DNA of 23,377 bases, taken from JANLTP01 sp031363055. Lineage in GTDB: Bacteria; Pseudomonadota; Gammaproteobacteria; Burkholderiales; Burkholderiaceae_E. The DNA lies in assembly GCA_031363055.1 (NCBI GenBank), contig JANLTP010000130.1:1-23377 (forward strand). Reading direction: 5' to 3'. The notes under the pieces are model-generated. The model was given only the letters and a program-made list of their open reading frames with translations. It was not told where the DNA came from and searched no databases. A program made the translations under genes and the position numbers. Shown here piece by piece: positions 7,079 through 14,889 of the stretch; positions within the stretch are counted from its first letter, which is position 1, and each line of letters starts with the position of its first letter.

Positions 7079-8223
7079 CGGATTTTCGGCCGACGACTCG
7101 AATCGAGCCGATGATTCAATCCGAGCCGATGGCTGAATCTCAGCCGATGATTGAAACCCAGCCAGTCGGCATTACCGGTGAGCCGCGCGCTGATCGGGCC
7201 GTGCGATCGTTTTCACCCGGGCGCCGCGCCTGGATGCGCTTCACCCGCAATCGACGCGGTTTCTGGAGCCTCTGGATATTCCTGTTGTTACTGGCGATCA
7301 GTCTGTGCGCCGAATTACTCTCGAATGAGCGCCCTTTGCTGGTCAAGTTTCAGGGCGAGTACTTTGTCCCTTTACTGGTCGATTATCCGGAAACCCGCTT
7401 TGGTGGAACCTTTCCGACGCCCACTGATTACCTTGACCCGTTTGTTCGTGACCAACTGACGAAAGCAGGTAATTGGGCACTGTTCGCACCGAACCGTTAT
7501 TCGTACAACACGCTGAATTACTTTGCCACTTCACCGAACCCGGCGGCGCCTTCCGGCACCAATTGGCTGGGTACCGATGATCGTGGTCGGGATGTGCTCG
7601 CGCGAATCATTTACGGCTTCCGGGTATCGGTATTATTCGGTCTCGCCTTGACGGTCATCGGCGTGGTGCTAGGTGTGCTGATCGGTGCTGTGCAAGGCTA
7701 TTTTGCAGGTCGCCTCGATCTGTTCATGCAACGGCTGATCGAGATCTGGGGATCGTTGCCAGAGCTCTATTTGTTGATCATTCTGGCGTCAGTGTTCGAA
7801 CCCAGTTTGCTGATTCTGCTGATCATCCTTTCATTGTTTGGCTGGATTGGATTGTCGGACTATGTGCGTGCCGAATTCCTGCGCAATCGAAGTCTTGAAT
7901 TCGTGACCGCTGCGCGTGCGCTCGGTTTGGGTAACCGTCAGATCATCTGGCGACATATCCTGCCGAATTCGCTGACCCCGGTGATCGCGTTTCTGCCGTT
8001 TCGCATGAGTGCGTCGATTCTGGCGTTGACCAGTCTCGACTTCCTGGGGCTCGGTGTGCCCCCGAGTACTCCCAGCCTCGGTGAATTGCTGGCGCAGGGC
8101 AAGTCGAATCTCGATGCCTGGTGGATTGCGCTATCGAGCTTCGGGGTTCTGGTCGGAACGCTGGTTTTGCTGATCTTTATCGGCGAAGCGCTCAGGGATG
8201 CTCTTGATACAAGGCGCGGTTGA
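7075..8223 (+). CDS. yejE: ABC transporter permease YejE
   Basis: Second permease of the importer, 382 residues. GTNWLGTDDRGRDVLARIIYG (161-181) is the diagnostic YejE/OppC-type motif, and ARALGLGNRQIIWRHILPNS (280-299) is the EAA loop facing YejF. A membrane segment FWSLWIFLLLLAISLCAELL (63-82) is followed by a long periplasmic region (83-165), then the core transmembrane segments. The first ~34 residues are unusual: four near-identical six-residue units (see the repeat entry) before the conserved RAWMRFTRNRRGFWS. The ATG at 7075 overlaps the yejB stop. Internal ATGs at 7111, 7129 and 7147 lie in the repeat and could also serve as starts. The stop overlaps the proposed TTG start of yejF. Confidence 0.95.
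   Translation: MTDFRPTTRIEPMIQSEPMAESQPMIETQPVGITGEPRADRAVRSFSPGRRAWMRFTRNRRGFWSLWIFLLLLAISLCAELLSNERPLLVKFQGEYFVPLLVDYPETRFGGTFPTPTDYLDPFVRDQLTKAGNWALFAPNRYSYNTLNYFATSPNPAAPSGTNWLGTDDRGRDVLARIIYGFRVSVLFGLALTVIGVVLGVLIGAVQGYFAGRLDLFMQRLIEIWGSLPELYLLIILASVFEPSLLILLIILSLFGWIGLSDYVRAEFLRNRSLEFVTAARALGLGNRQIIWRHILPNSLTPVIAFLPFRMSASILALTSLDFLGLGVPPSTPSLGELLAQGKSNLDAWWIALSSFGVLVGTLVLLIFIGEALRDALDTRRG
7105..7176 (+). repeat. 18-bp coding tandem repeat at the start of yejE
   Basis: Four consecutive 18-bp units encode EPMIQS (7105-7122), EPMAES (7123-7140), QPMIET (7141-7158) and the more diverged QPVGIT (7159-7176). The repeat lies in the N-terminal cytoplasmic tail, before the first membrane segment. 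Confidence 0.75.
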
Positions 8224-9818
8224 GCGTGAGTGATCCTCCCCTGCTCGAAGTAGCCCATCTCGGCGTTCGCTTCGTGACTGCCAGCCAGGAATCCCAGGCG
8301 GTCGACGATTTGAGCTTTCAGATCCGGACCGGCGAACGCGTGGCGCTGGTTGGCGAGTCCGGTTCCGGCAAGACGGTAACAGCCCTGTCAATTCTGCGGC
8401 TGAACACCGACGTTCAATATGCTGGTGCGATTCGTTTTAACGGCGCATCGCTGCTCGATATGGCCGAGCCACAAATGCGGGCCATTCGCGGCCGCGATAT
8501 TGCGATGATCTTCCAGGAGCCGATGACCGCGCTGAATCCGCTGTTCTCGATTGGCGATCAGATTTGTGAAGTCCTCGAGTTGCACGAGGGCTTGTCGCGA
8601 GCCAAGGCGGTTGATCGTGCGGTCGAGCTGCTCGAACTGGTGCATATTGATGATCCGCTGCGCCGCTTCAAGGCGCTGGCCCATCAGTTATCCGGTGGCC
8701 AGCGCCAACGTGCCATGATCGCGATGGCACTGGCCTGTAATCCGAAGCTGCTGATTGCCGACGAGCCGACGACCGCGCTCGATGTCACCATTCAAAAGCA
8801 GATCGTCGAATTGCTGCTTGATCTGCAGTCTCGATTCGGCATGGCGATTTTGCTGATCACTCATGACCTGCCACTGGTGCGCAAGTTCGCTCAAAGAGTG
8901 GCGGTCATGAAGGACGGCAAAATCATCGAGCAAGCGCCTACCGAAACCTTGTTCGCCCATCCAACACAGGCGTACACGCGCGCGCTGATCGCGAGTCGGC
9001 CGGGTCGTTTGATCAGTACCGACACGACGGCCACAGGCGCAGTCGAGCTGCTGAGCGCCCGGCGTTTAAGTTGCACGTTTGTCAGTCGCACAGGCTGGTT
9101 CACCAAAAATCGTTTCCAGGCAGTGCGCGAGGTTGATCTAAGTCTGCTGCGTGGCCAGACCTTGGGTATTGTTGGCGAGTCAGGTTCGGGAAAAACCACG
9201 TTGGGCATGAGTCTGTTGCGACTGGCCAGCGCCACCACCAGTGGCGAAATTCAGTTCGATGGTCATCGACTGGATCAAATGTCCCAGAAAACGATCCGGC
9301 CGTTGCGCAAACGCATGCAAGTCGTATTTCAGGATCCGTTTAACTCGTTGTCGCCGCGCATGACCGTGCGCAAGATCATCGAAGAAGGTCTGGTCCTGCA
9401 TCAACCGCAGTTGAGTACCTTTGCAACGATTGAAGCGGTCGTGCAAATACTCGATGAAGTGGGTCTGTCCGGCGATTTTCTGAATCGGTATCCGCATGAA
9501 TTTTCGGGCGGTCAACGACAACGAATTGCGATTGCGCGCGCCTTGATCCTGAAGCCGGAGCTGCTCTTGCTGGATGAACCGACATCGGCATTGGATGTAT
9601 CCATTCAGAGCCAGGTTTTGTCGCTATTGGTTGAGCTTCAAAAAAAGTATGCGCTCAGCTATCTGTTCATAACGCATGACCTGGCGGTTGTGCGGGCGAT
9701 GTCGCATCAGGTCATTGTCATGAAAAGCGCACGCATCATCGAGGCCGGCGAGACCGAGGCATTGTTCGCGTCGCCCCGCGAAAGGTACACCCAGGAACTT
9801 CTGCGCGCGTCGCTCTAG
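8220..9818 (+). CDS. yejF: Dual-domain ABC transporter ATPase YejF
   Basis: Energises the YejBE permease; two fused oligopeptide-type nucleotide-binding domains in 532 residues, the normal YejF form. Domain 1: Walker A GESGSGKT (45-52), signature LSGGQ (157-161), Walker B LLIADE (177-182). Domain 2: Walker A GESGSGKT (319-326), signature FSGGQ (428-432), Walker B LLLLDE (448-453). Both have the switch histidine in ITHDL. AYTRALIASRP (251-261) and YTQELLRASL at the end are the Opp-type C-terminal extensions of each half. The TTG at 8220 overlaps the yejE stop and has AAGG (8211-8214) five bases upstream; GTG at 8226 is an alternative. Last gene of the operon, convergent with mltD across 27 bp. 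Confidence 0.95.
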   Translation: MSVSDPPLLEVAHLGVRFVTASQESQAVDDLSFQIRTGERVALVGESGSGKTVTALSILRLNTDVQYAGAIRFNGASLLDMAEPQMRAIRGRDIAMIFQEPMTALNPLFSIGDQICEVLELHEGLSRAKAVDRAVELLELVHIDDPLRRFKALAHQLSGGQRQRAMIAMALACNPKLLIADEPTTALDVTIQKQIVELLLDLQSRFGMAILLITHDLPLVRKFAQRVAVMKDGKIIEQAPTETLFAHPTQAYTRALIASRPGRLISTDTTATGAVELLSARRLSCTFVSRTGWFTKNRFQAVREVDLSLLRGQTLGIVGESGSGKTTLGMSLLRLASATTSGEIQFDGHRLDQMSQKTIRPLRKRMQVVFQDPFNSLSPRMTVRKIIEEGLVLHQPQLSTFATIEAVVQILDEVGLSGDFLNRYPHEFSGGQRQRIAIARALILKPELLLLDEPTSALDVSIQSQVLSLLVELQKKYALSYLFITHDLAVVRAMSHQVIVMKSARIIEAGETEALFASPRERYTQELLRASL

Positions 9819-9845
9819 CCGCGTTTTCTGACGGGTCTGTGCGAC

Positions 9846-11816
9846 TTATACGCGCGCAGGTTTGCGCACGCCGCTGGCCTTGACCAATTTTTTGCCGTTC
9901 GACTTGCCGACCATGGACATGCTGCTCAGCTTGCCAGCGGGCACGGCAATAACCCGGGCGCCGGCGGTTTGTTTGAGCGCCCGTCTTGACGAGGTCTTGT
10001 CGGCTTTGCTTCGAGCGCGGTTGAAGACTTTCCGGTCGCTGCCAGCATTTGATTTCTTGGCGGCGGTGGCGGTCTCGTCGCTATCATCGTCGCGCTCTGT
10101 TGCGGTTTTGCCGAGTGCCGTTTTGGTGGCGATGACCTGCTGTTGACCTTGTTCAGTGGTCAGCAACGTGTGGCTGGACGCTGAACGAACCAGCAAGGTG
10201 GTGCCGCGCACGATTCGCTTGTTACTGTTCAGGGCCGAGATTCGTTGAGCGCTGACCCCATAGCGGCGCGCAATGCTCGCCAGAGTTTCTTTTTTCCCGA
10301 CGGTGTGATGGATTGCCGGGTTATTGACTTGCTCATAGACTCGCGGTGCGACGAACGACTCGACCTTGCGCTCATCGGCAACCGGGCGGTTCTGTGGCGC
10401 CAGCAAGTGGGTGCCTGGCAGAATCTTGGCGGACTGCTTCAGGCTGTTGGCCTTCTGCAGTTCGGCGACACTGACGCCGCCCCGCTGCGCCACACTGTCC
10501 AGCGTCTCGCCGTCCTTGATCGTGTAGGGCTGCCAGGTTGCAAACGTCTTCTTCGATTGATCGTGTTTGGTCACTGCGGCTACGAACGCATCCAGTCGAT
10601 CAGCGGGCAGTTTGATTTCATTGTTTTTGGTCGCCGCAATGACAGGCCGGTTGTGCGCCGGATTCAAGGCAACGAACTCATCGATCGACATACCGGCGAA
10701 TTGCGCCGCCAACTTCAGATCGATCGGCCGTGTCTTCTCGATCGTCACAAAGTAGGGTTTGTTCGGCAGTGCCGGCAAGGCCAGGCCGCGTTCGGAAGCA
10801 TTGGCAATAATATTCTTGATCGCCATCAGTTTCGGAATGTAATGCCGCGTCTCATTGGGCATATCCAGATTCAAGTAATCGGCCGGTCGACCGCGCGCCT
10901 GGTTCTTGCGGATCGCGCGGCCGACTGCCCCTTCACCCCAGTTGTAGGACGCCAGCGCGAGGAACCAGTCCTTGCCATGCATGGCATGAATTTTCTGTAG
11001 ATAGTCGAGCGCGGCGCGGGTCGAATGGACCACATCACGGCGATCGTCGACCCACCAATTTTGCGACAGGTTGAACACCTTGCCGGTTGCCGGCATGAAT
11101 TGCCACAGCCCCGAGGCTCGAGCCGAAGACATGGCCACCGGGTTCATCGCACTTTCAACAAACGGCAGCAAGGCGAGTTCAGTCGGCAAACCGCGCTTTT
11201 CGACCTCTTCCACTATATGAAACAGATAGCGGCCACCACGCGTCATCATCCGATCCAGATACTCGGGCTGCTGCAAATAGAACTTTTCCTTATCCGCCAC
11301 CAGCGGCGAATTGAGCGCGGGCAAGGCAAAGCCCTTGCGAATTCTTGTCCAGAGGTCGCGATCCGGCAGTAGTTTTTGCGGTGTTACTACAATCGGGGCT
11401 TGCAGGTCGTCGGCCGTTTTGTCGGCAAGGCGCTCGGCGGCGTTGTCCAGCGTCCTTTCGCCTGACCAGTCGGCCGATTTATCTGCCGATTTGTCCCAGG
11501 GCTTATCGGTGGATTTTTCGGAGGCCGGATCGGTAAACTTTTGTGGCGCCTTGTCGCCGTACTTGCCAAGGTTGCTTGATTCTGGTGCGGTCGACGAAGC
11601 GCTGGCCGCACTCTGCGCAGGCAACGTCGTTACCGGCTTGGCGTCGGATGATTTGGCAGCCGCGCCACCGACTGAGGGGGCTGATCCGGGCAGGGTTGAA
11701 CAGGCAGAAAGGGCCAACGATGCCATCGCGGCGATCGAATAGGCGCGCTTCGGGGCTGATCGGACAATGTTTTTCCATCGACATTCAAGTCGATCCCGCA
11801 CGATCAGAAACTTCAA
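9846..11816 (-). CDS. mltD: MltD-like membrane-bound lytic murein transglycosylase, lipoprotein with two LysM domains
   Basis: Cleaves the glycan strands of peptidoglycan, probably anchored in the outer membrane. 656 residues. Lipoprotein signal with lipobox LSAC and lipidated C39, after a long 24-residue basic n-region. A low-complexity Asp/Lys/Ser linker (80-140) precedes the SLT domain (about 185-315): catalytic E221 in LPFVESAMNP, then GLWQFMPATG (236-245) and ALASYNWGEGAVGRAI (287-302). LysM domains at about 430-474 and 503-544 bind murein. The last ~70 residues are strongly basic and look disordered. The TTG at 11816 has AGAGG five bases upstream, and an in-frame TAA lies just before it, so it is the most upstream start possible; ATG at residue 32 would remove most of the signal peptide. 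Assignment is firm; the exact Mlt name is by domain layout. Confidence 0.9.
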   Translation of the reverse strand: MKFLIVRDRLECRWKNIVRSAPKRAYSIAAMASLALSACSTLPGSAPSVGGAAAKSSDAKPVTTLPAQSAASASSTAPESSNLGKYGDKAPQKFTDPASEKSTDKPWDKSADKSADWSGERTLDNAAERLADKTADDLQAPIVVTPQKLLPDRDLWTRIRKGFALPALNSPLVADKEKFYLQQPEYLDRMMTRGGRYLFHIVEEVEKRGLPTELALLPFVESAMNPVAMSSARASGLWQFMPATGKVFNLSQNWWVDDRRDVVHSTRAALDYLQKIHAMHGKDWFLALASYNWGEGAVGRAIRKNQARGRPADYLNLDMPNETRHYIPKLMAIKNIIANASERGLALPALPNKPYFVTIEKTRPIDLKLAAQFAGMSIDEFVALNPAHNRPVIAATKNNEIKLPADRLDAFVAAVTKHDQSKKTFATWQPYTIKDGETLDSVAQRGGVSVAELQKANSLKQSAKILPGTHLLAPQNRPVADERKVESFVAPRVYEQVNNPAIHHTVGKKETLASIARRYGVSAQRISALNSNKRIVRGTTLLVRSASSHTLLTTEQGQQQVIATKTALGKTATERDDDSDETATAAKKSNAGSDRKVFNRARSKADKTSSRRALKQTAGARVIAVPAGKLSSMSMVGKSNGKKLVKASGVRKPARV

Positions 11817-12128
11817 AGCGGCCTCTATTTTTGATTATTCGCTGGTTTGCGATGGATCGTAGACAAAGGCTTCTGACCGGTCAAGCCTCGTTCGCCGAAA
11901 GCGCCACGGACTGCACCCATTGTTGACCCGCCTACAACGGTTGCAGCGTCAATCGGAGCTTGCGAAGGCTATGATCTGGCCGAGCGAAGAAAAATTGTCA
12001 TAAACGTAATTTATGCAGCTTGACTCAAGCGTTATCCCGCAAAATAATAAGAAATTGCCTATTTTCGATACCTTATGTTTGTTCCCAATCCCTTTTTCAG
12101 CGCTTTCTGACCCGCTCAGCGACTGGCT
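11817..12128. other. 312-bp intergenic region between divergent mltD and the methyltransferase gene
   Basis: No convincing gene. The right part (about 11990-12080) is AT-rich against its surroundings and holds a promoter-like pair for the rightward gene. Relatives often carry gloB (glyoxalase II) here, on the mltD strand; I see no trace of the metallo-beta-lactamase HxHxDH motif in either strand, so no recognisable remnant. Confidence 0.6.
12020..12048 (+). promoter_or_regulatory. Sigma-70-like promoter for the methyltransferase-rnhA operon
   Basis: TTGACT (12020-12025) and AATAAT (12043-12048) with a 17-bp spacer, in the AT-rich part of the divergent gap. Predicted start near 12055 leaves a leader of about 75 nt before the ATG at 12129. 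Confidence 0.5.
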
Positions 12129-12974
12129 ATGCAACAAAAGATCAGTCCCGATTTATTCATAGAGATTTCCAGTGATCCCTGGTCACGATGGGTTGGTTCG
12201 CCGATGGGCAGCTACCTGTTGCGTTGGGAGCAGGCGCAGCTTGACGCGGCCGTCAGCGACGTTTTCGGTTTTCATGCGATCCAGTTGGGATTTGCTGAGC
12301 TCAGTGGATTGCGGAACAACCGCATGGCCGATCGGATCCTGATTTTGCGCCCGGGTGATTCCTCGCCGTCCGACGTGACGATGACCGAGTCGTTTGGCTC
12401 GCGAATGTTGCTGGAATTGTTTGAAGACCTGCCTTTTGCCGATAATTCGGTAGATTTACTGGTGTTGCCGCATGTTCTGGAGCGCGCCGGGGATCCACAC
12501 CAAGTGCTTCGCGAAGTGGCGCGGGTATTGCGTCCGGAAGGACGGGCGATCATCACCGGGTTCAATCCGGTCAGTCTATGGGGTGCTCGTGATATTTTTC
12601 TGCGACCGTTTGGTCGGCCACTGATTCCGGTCGAGCACAAATCGATCAGTTTGCCGCGACTTCGAGACTGGCTTGGGCTGTTGAGCTTCGATCTCGATCA
12701 GACCCGCTATGGCGGTTACGCGCCGCCGTTTCGCAAGCAGAAGGCGCTCGATCGCTGCGCGTTCATGGAATCGATTGGCGACCGCTTCTGGCCCATCTGC
12801 GGCTCCGTTTATCTACTGTGCGCGGTCAAGCGGGTACGGGCCATGCGACTCCTCGGGCCTGCCTGGAAGAATGAAGCGCACCGCCGAAATGCGGCGGTCG
12901 TTGCTTCGCCCCGATTTGAAGGCGGCGGTGCGTCGACGCCACCTACCCAATGCGAGAAGCCGGAGAAAACTTGA
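12129..12974 (+). CDS. Class I SAM-dependent methyltransferase (substrate unknown)
   Basis: 281 residues, cytosolic. Belongs to the Methyltransf_11-type proteins found next to rnhA in beta- and gammaproteobacteria. The N-terminal WVGSPMGSYLLRWEQAQLDAAV and DVFGFHAIQLGF are typical of that group. The Rossmann motif I is degenerate (ILILRPGD), but DLLVLPHVLERAGDPHQVLREVARVLRPEGRAIITGFNP (about 114-152) shows the expected strand 4, helix and strand 5. The divergent motif I makes substrate and even activity uncertain. The TGA (12972-12974) overlaps the probable TTG start of rnhA, so the two are likely translated together. Confidence 0.85.
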   Translation: MQQKISPDLFIEISSDPWSRWVGSPMGSYLLRWEQAQLDAAVSDVFGFHAIQLGFAELSGLRNNRMADRILILRPGDSSPSDVTMTESFGSRMLLELFEDLPFADNSVDLLVLPHVLERAGDPHQVLREVARVLRPEGRAIITGFNPVSLWGARDIFLRPFGRPLIPVEHKSISLPRLRDWLGLLSFDLDQTRYGGYAPPFRKQKALDRCAFMESIGDRFWPICGSVYLLCAVKRVRAMRLLGPAWKNEAHRRNAAVVASPRFEGGGASTPPTQCEKPEKT

Positions 12975-13414
12975 TATCGCCGGTGGTCGAAATATTCAGC
13001 GATGGCGCCTGCAAAGGTAACCCCGGGGCCGGCGGCTGGGGCGCGTTATTGCGCTCGGGTGGGCAGGAAAAAGAGTTGTTTGGCGGCGAGGCCTTGACCA
13101 CCAACAATCGAATGGAGCTCCTGGCCGTAATACGGGCGCTCGAGTCGCTCAAGCGTCCTTGCACGGTCATCGTTCATACCGACTCGCAATATGTCCAGAA
13201 GGGCATCATGGAATGGGTCCATAACTGGAAATTGCGCGGCTGGCGAACGGCCGACAAAAAGCCGGTCAAAAATGTCGATCTGTGGCAACAATTGGACGCC
13301 CTTCGAAATGGCCATGAAGTTGAATGGCGATGGGTCAAGGGTCATGCCGGTCATGAAGGTAATGAACGTGCCGACGCGCTGGCCAATCGCGGCGTCCGCG
13401 TCCGCGACGTGTGA
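12971..13414 (+). CDS. rnhA: Ribonuclease HI
   Basis: Degrades the RNA strand of RNA-DNA hybrids (R-loops, Okazaki primers). From the TTG at 12971 the protein is 147 residues, beginning MISPVVEIFSDGACKGNPG, and has the DEDD set: D11 (FSDGACKGNPG), E49 (NNRMELLAVIRAL), D71 (HTDSQYVQKGI) and D135 (GNERADALAN), with the conserved KGHAGHEGNE loop. I prefer this TTG to the in-frame ATG at 12950: it has GGAG (12962-12965) five bases upstream, overlaps the preceding stop as TTGA, and gives the normal family N-terminus; the ATG has no visible ribosome site. In many relatives dnaQ follows directly; here an RND efflux pair intervenes. Confidence 0.95.
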   Translation: MISPVVEIFSDGACKGNPGAGGWGALLRSGGQEKELFGGEALTTNNRMELLAVIRALESLKRPCTVIVHTDSQYVQKGIMEWVHNWKLRGWRTADKKPVKNVDLWQQLDALRNGHEVEWRWVKGHAGHEGNERADALANRGVRVRDV

Positions 13415-13461
13415 AATGCAGTAATGAAAAGCTGCATTGAAGGCCAGCAAGCGCGGCTGGC
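13415..13461 (+). terminator. Two adjacent hairpins after rnhA, possible terminator
   Basis: Perfect 7-bp stem AATGCAG (13415-13421) / CTGCATT (13432-13438) with a 10-nt loop starts one base after the rnhA stop, followed by GCCAGC (13443-13448) / GCTGGC (13456-13461). No T-run follows, so intrinsic termination is doubtful. It fills most of the 86-bp gap before the efflux genes. Confidence 0.3.
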
Positions 13462-13500
13462 ACGCCACGTGCTAAAGTCGACGGATTCTGCGAGTCCCCT

Positions 13501-14889
13501 ATGAAAAGAACTTTGTTTGCCGTTCTGGCCGTGGCCGTTATGGCCATCCTGGGCTGGTTCGGTTACCAGTATCAGCGAGGCGGTCTAAAGCCGGTTGAAA
13601 TTGCCGGTTCGCAGCGTCCAGCCGCTGTCTCGGATAGCCCATCACAGGGGACGATGCCAGCTCGACAGGGCGCTGGAACGGCCGCAGCGGGACCGGGCGG
13701 TGCAGGCAGTGCGGGCGGGGCTGGTGTTGCTGGCGTGCCAGCCGGTGCTGGCGGCGCTGCGGTTGGCGGTGGCGCCGCGCGAGGCCCGATCGGGGTTGAG
13801 GTGGCCAAGGTAGAAAAGCTCGACCTGGTTGAAGACGTGACAGCAGTTGGCAACATGCGGGCCAATGAAACCGTCATGATCAAGCCTGAAATCGCCGGGC
13901 GAATCGATCGGATTGGGTTTACTGATGGCGCGCGGGTGGCCCGCGGCGCGGTCCTGGTTCACCTGGATAGCAGCGTCACCGCCGCCGAAGTCGATCAGGC
14001 GCGAGCGGAGCTTGCCTTGTCGCAATCGAGTTATCAGCGTACGGTCGAGCTCGCGCAAAAGAACTTTGTCAGCAGCAGTGCGCTCGATCAGGCCAGCGCC
14101 AATCTGAAAATTCAGCAAGCCAAGCTCAAATTGAGTGAGGCACGCCTTTCGAAGAGTCTGATCAAGGCACCTTTTGCGGGCGTCTTGGGACTGCGCAATG
14201 TCAGCCTGGGAGATTTCGTCAAGGACGGTGCCGATCTGGTCTTGCTGGAAGATGTATCGACCATGAAAGTCGATTTGCGTTTGCCGGAGCGCTTCCTGGG
14301 ACAACTCGGCCGAGGCCAGGCGGTACAGATTGCGGTCGATGCCTTTCCCGGCAAAACGTTCAAGGCGACGATCAATGCGATCGATGCGCAAGTCGATGCC
14401 AACGGCCGCTCGGTGACCGCGCGCGGTGTGCTCGAGAATCCGGAAGGAGTTTTGCGATCCGGAATGTTCGCGAAGGCACGAATCATTCTGAAGACCAAGG
14501 CCGATGCGATCGTGGTGCCGGAGGAAGCGCTGGTGCCGGTCGGTAGCGATATTTTTGTGTATCGGCTTGAAGGCAAGAAAGCCATGCGCATCAAGGTCAC
14601 GACCGGCTTGCGACGCGATGCCAAGGTGGAAGTCTTCGGGCCGATTGCGGTCGGTGACCTGGTCGTGACCGCCGGCCAGATCAAGCTGCCGCGCGATGCC
14701 ATGGAAGTCCGCGTCATCGAACCAGGCCGACGACCCGGTAGTGGTGCGCCCGGTGGTCCACCTGGCCCGGGCGGTTCGGGCGGTCCAGGAGCACCCGGCG
14801 GACCTTCGGGGCCTGCCGGTGCCGCATTGGATGTCACAAAACCGACCGATACCGCCCATTCGGCAGCTTCGTCGAAGGCAGGTGGCTAA
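13501..14889 (+). CDS. RND efflux periplasmic adaptor (membrane fusion protein)
   Basis: Links an inner-membrane RND pump to an outer-membrane channel. 462 residues: N-terminal membrane anchor LFAVLAVAVMAILGWFGYQY (5-24) without a lipobox, a Gly/Ala-rich linker (57-95), then barrel-sandwich/lipoyl halves (VMIKPEIAGRIDRIGFTDGARVARGAVL around 125-152 and LIKAPFAGVLGLRNVSLGDFV around 220-240) flanking a short coiled-coil hairpin (160-218), a beta-barrel (to about 330) and a membrane-proximal domain (to about 405). The C-terminal 409-441 is a Gly/Pro-rich collagen-like tail. The stop TAA overlaps the pump ATG (TAATG). No outer-membrane factor is in the window. Resembles adaptors of MdtA/MexC-like HAE1 systems; substrate unknown. 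Confidence 0.9.
   Translation: MKRTLFAVLAVAVMAILGWFGYQYQRGGLKPVEIAGSQRPAAVSDSPSQGTMPARQGAGTAAAGPGGAGSAGGAGVAGVPAGAGGAAVGGGAARGPIGVEVAKVEKLDLVEDVTAVGNMRANETVMIKPEIAGRIDRIGFTDGARVARGAVLVHLDSSVTAAEVDQARAELALSQSSYQRTVELAQKNFVSSSALDQASANLKIQQAKLKLSEARLSKSLIKAPFAGVLGLRNVSLGDFVKDGADLVLLEDVSTMKVDLRLPERFLGQLGRGQAVQIAVDAFPGKTFKATINAIDAQVDANGRSVTARGVLENPEGVLRSGMFAKARIILKTKADAIVVPEEALVPVGSDIFVYRLEGKKAMRIKVTTGLRRDAKVEVFGPIAVGDLVVTAGQIKLPRDAMEVRVIEPGRRPGSGAPGGPPGPGGSGGPGAPGGPSGPAGAALDVTKPTDTAHSAASSKAGG

Noticed and set aside
9819..9845. Shared terminator between convergent yejF and mltD
   Set aside because: No inverted repeat with a usable stem is visible in the 27-bp gap.
10245..11000. 251-codon open frame on the plus strand opposite mltD
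   Set aside because: Composition is Arg/Gln/Asp-rich and unlike any family; mltD on the other strand has clear SLT and LysM domains over the same bases.
11817..12128. Remnant gloB pseudogene between mltD and the methyltransferase gene
   Set aside because: No HxHxDH metal motif or other glyoxalase II segment can be read in any frame; called plain intergenic DNA.
13642..14859. 405-codon open frame on the minus strand inside the RND adaptor gene
   Set aside because: Antisense shadow created by the Gly/Ala-rich and high-GC codons of the adaptor; no ribosome site, no recognisable fold.
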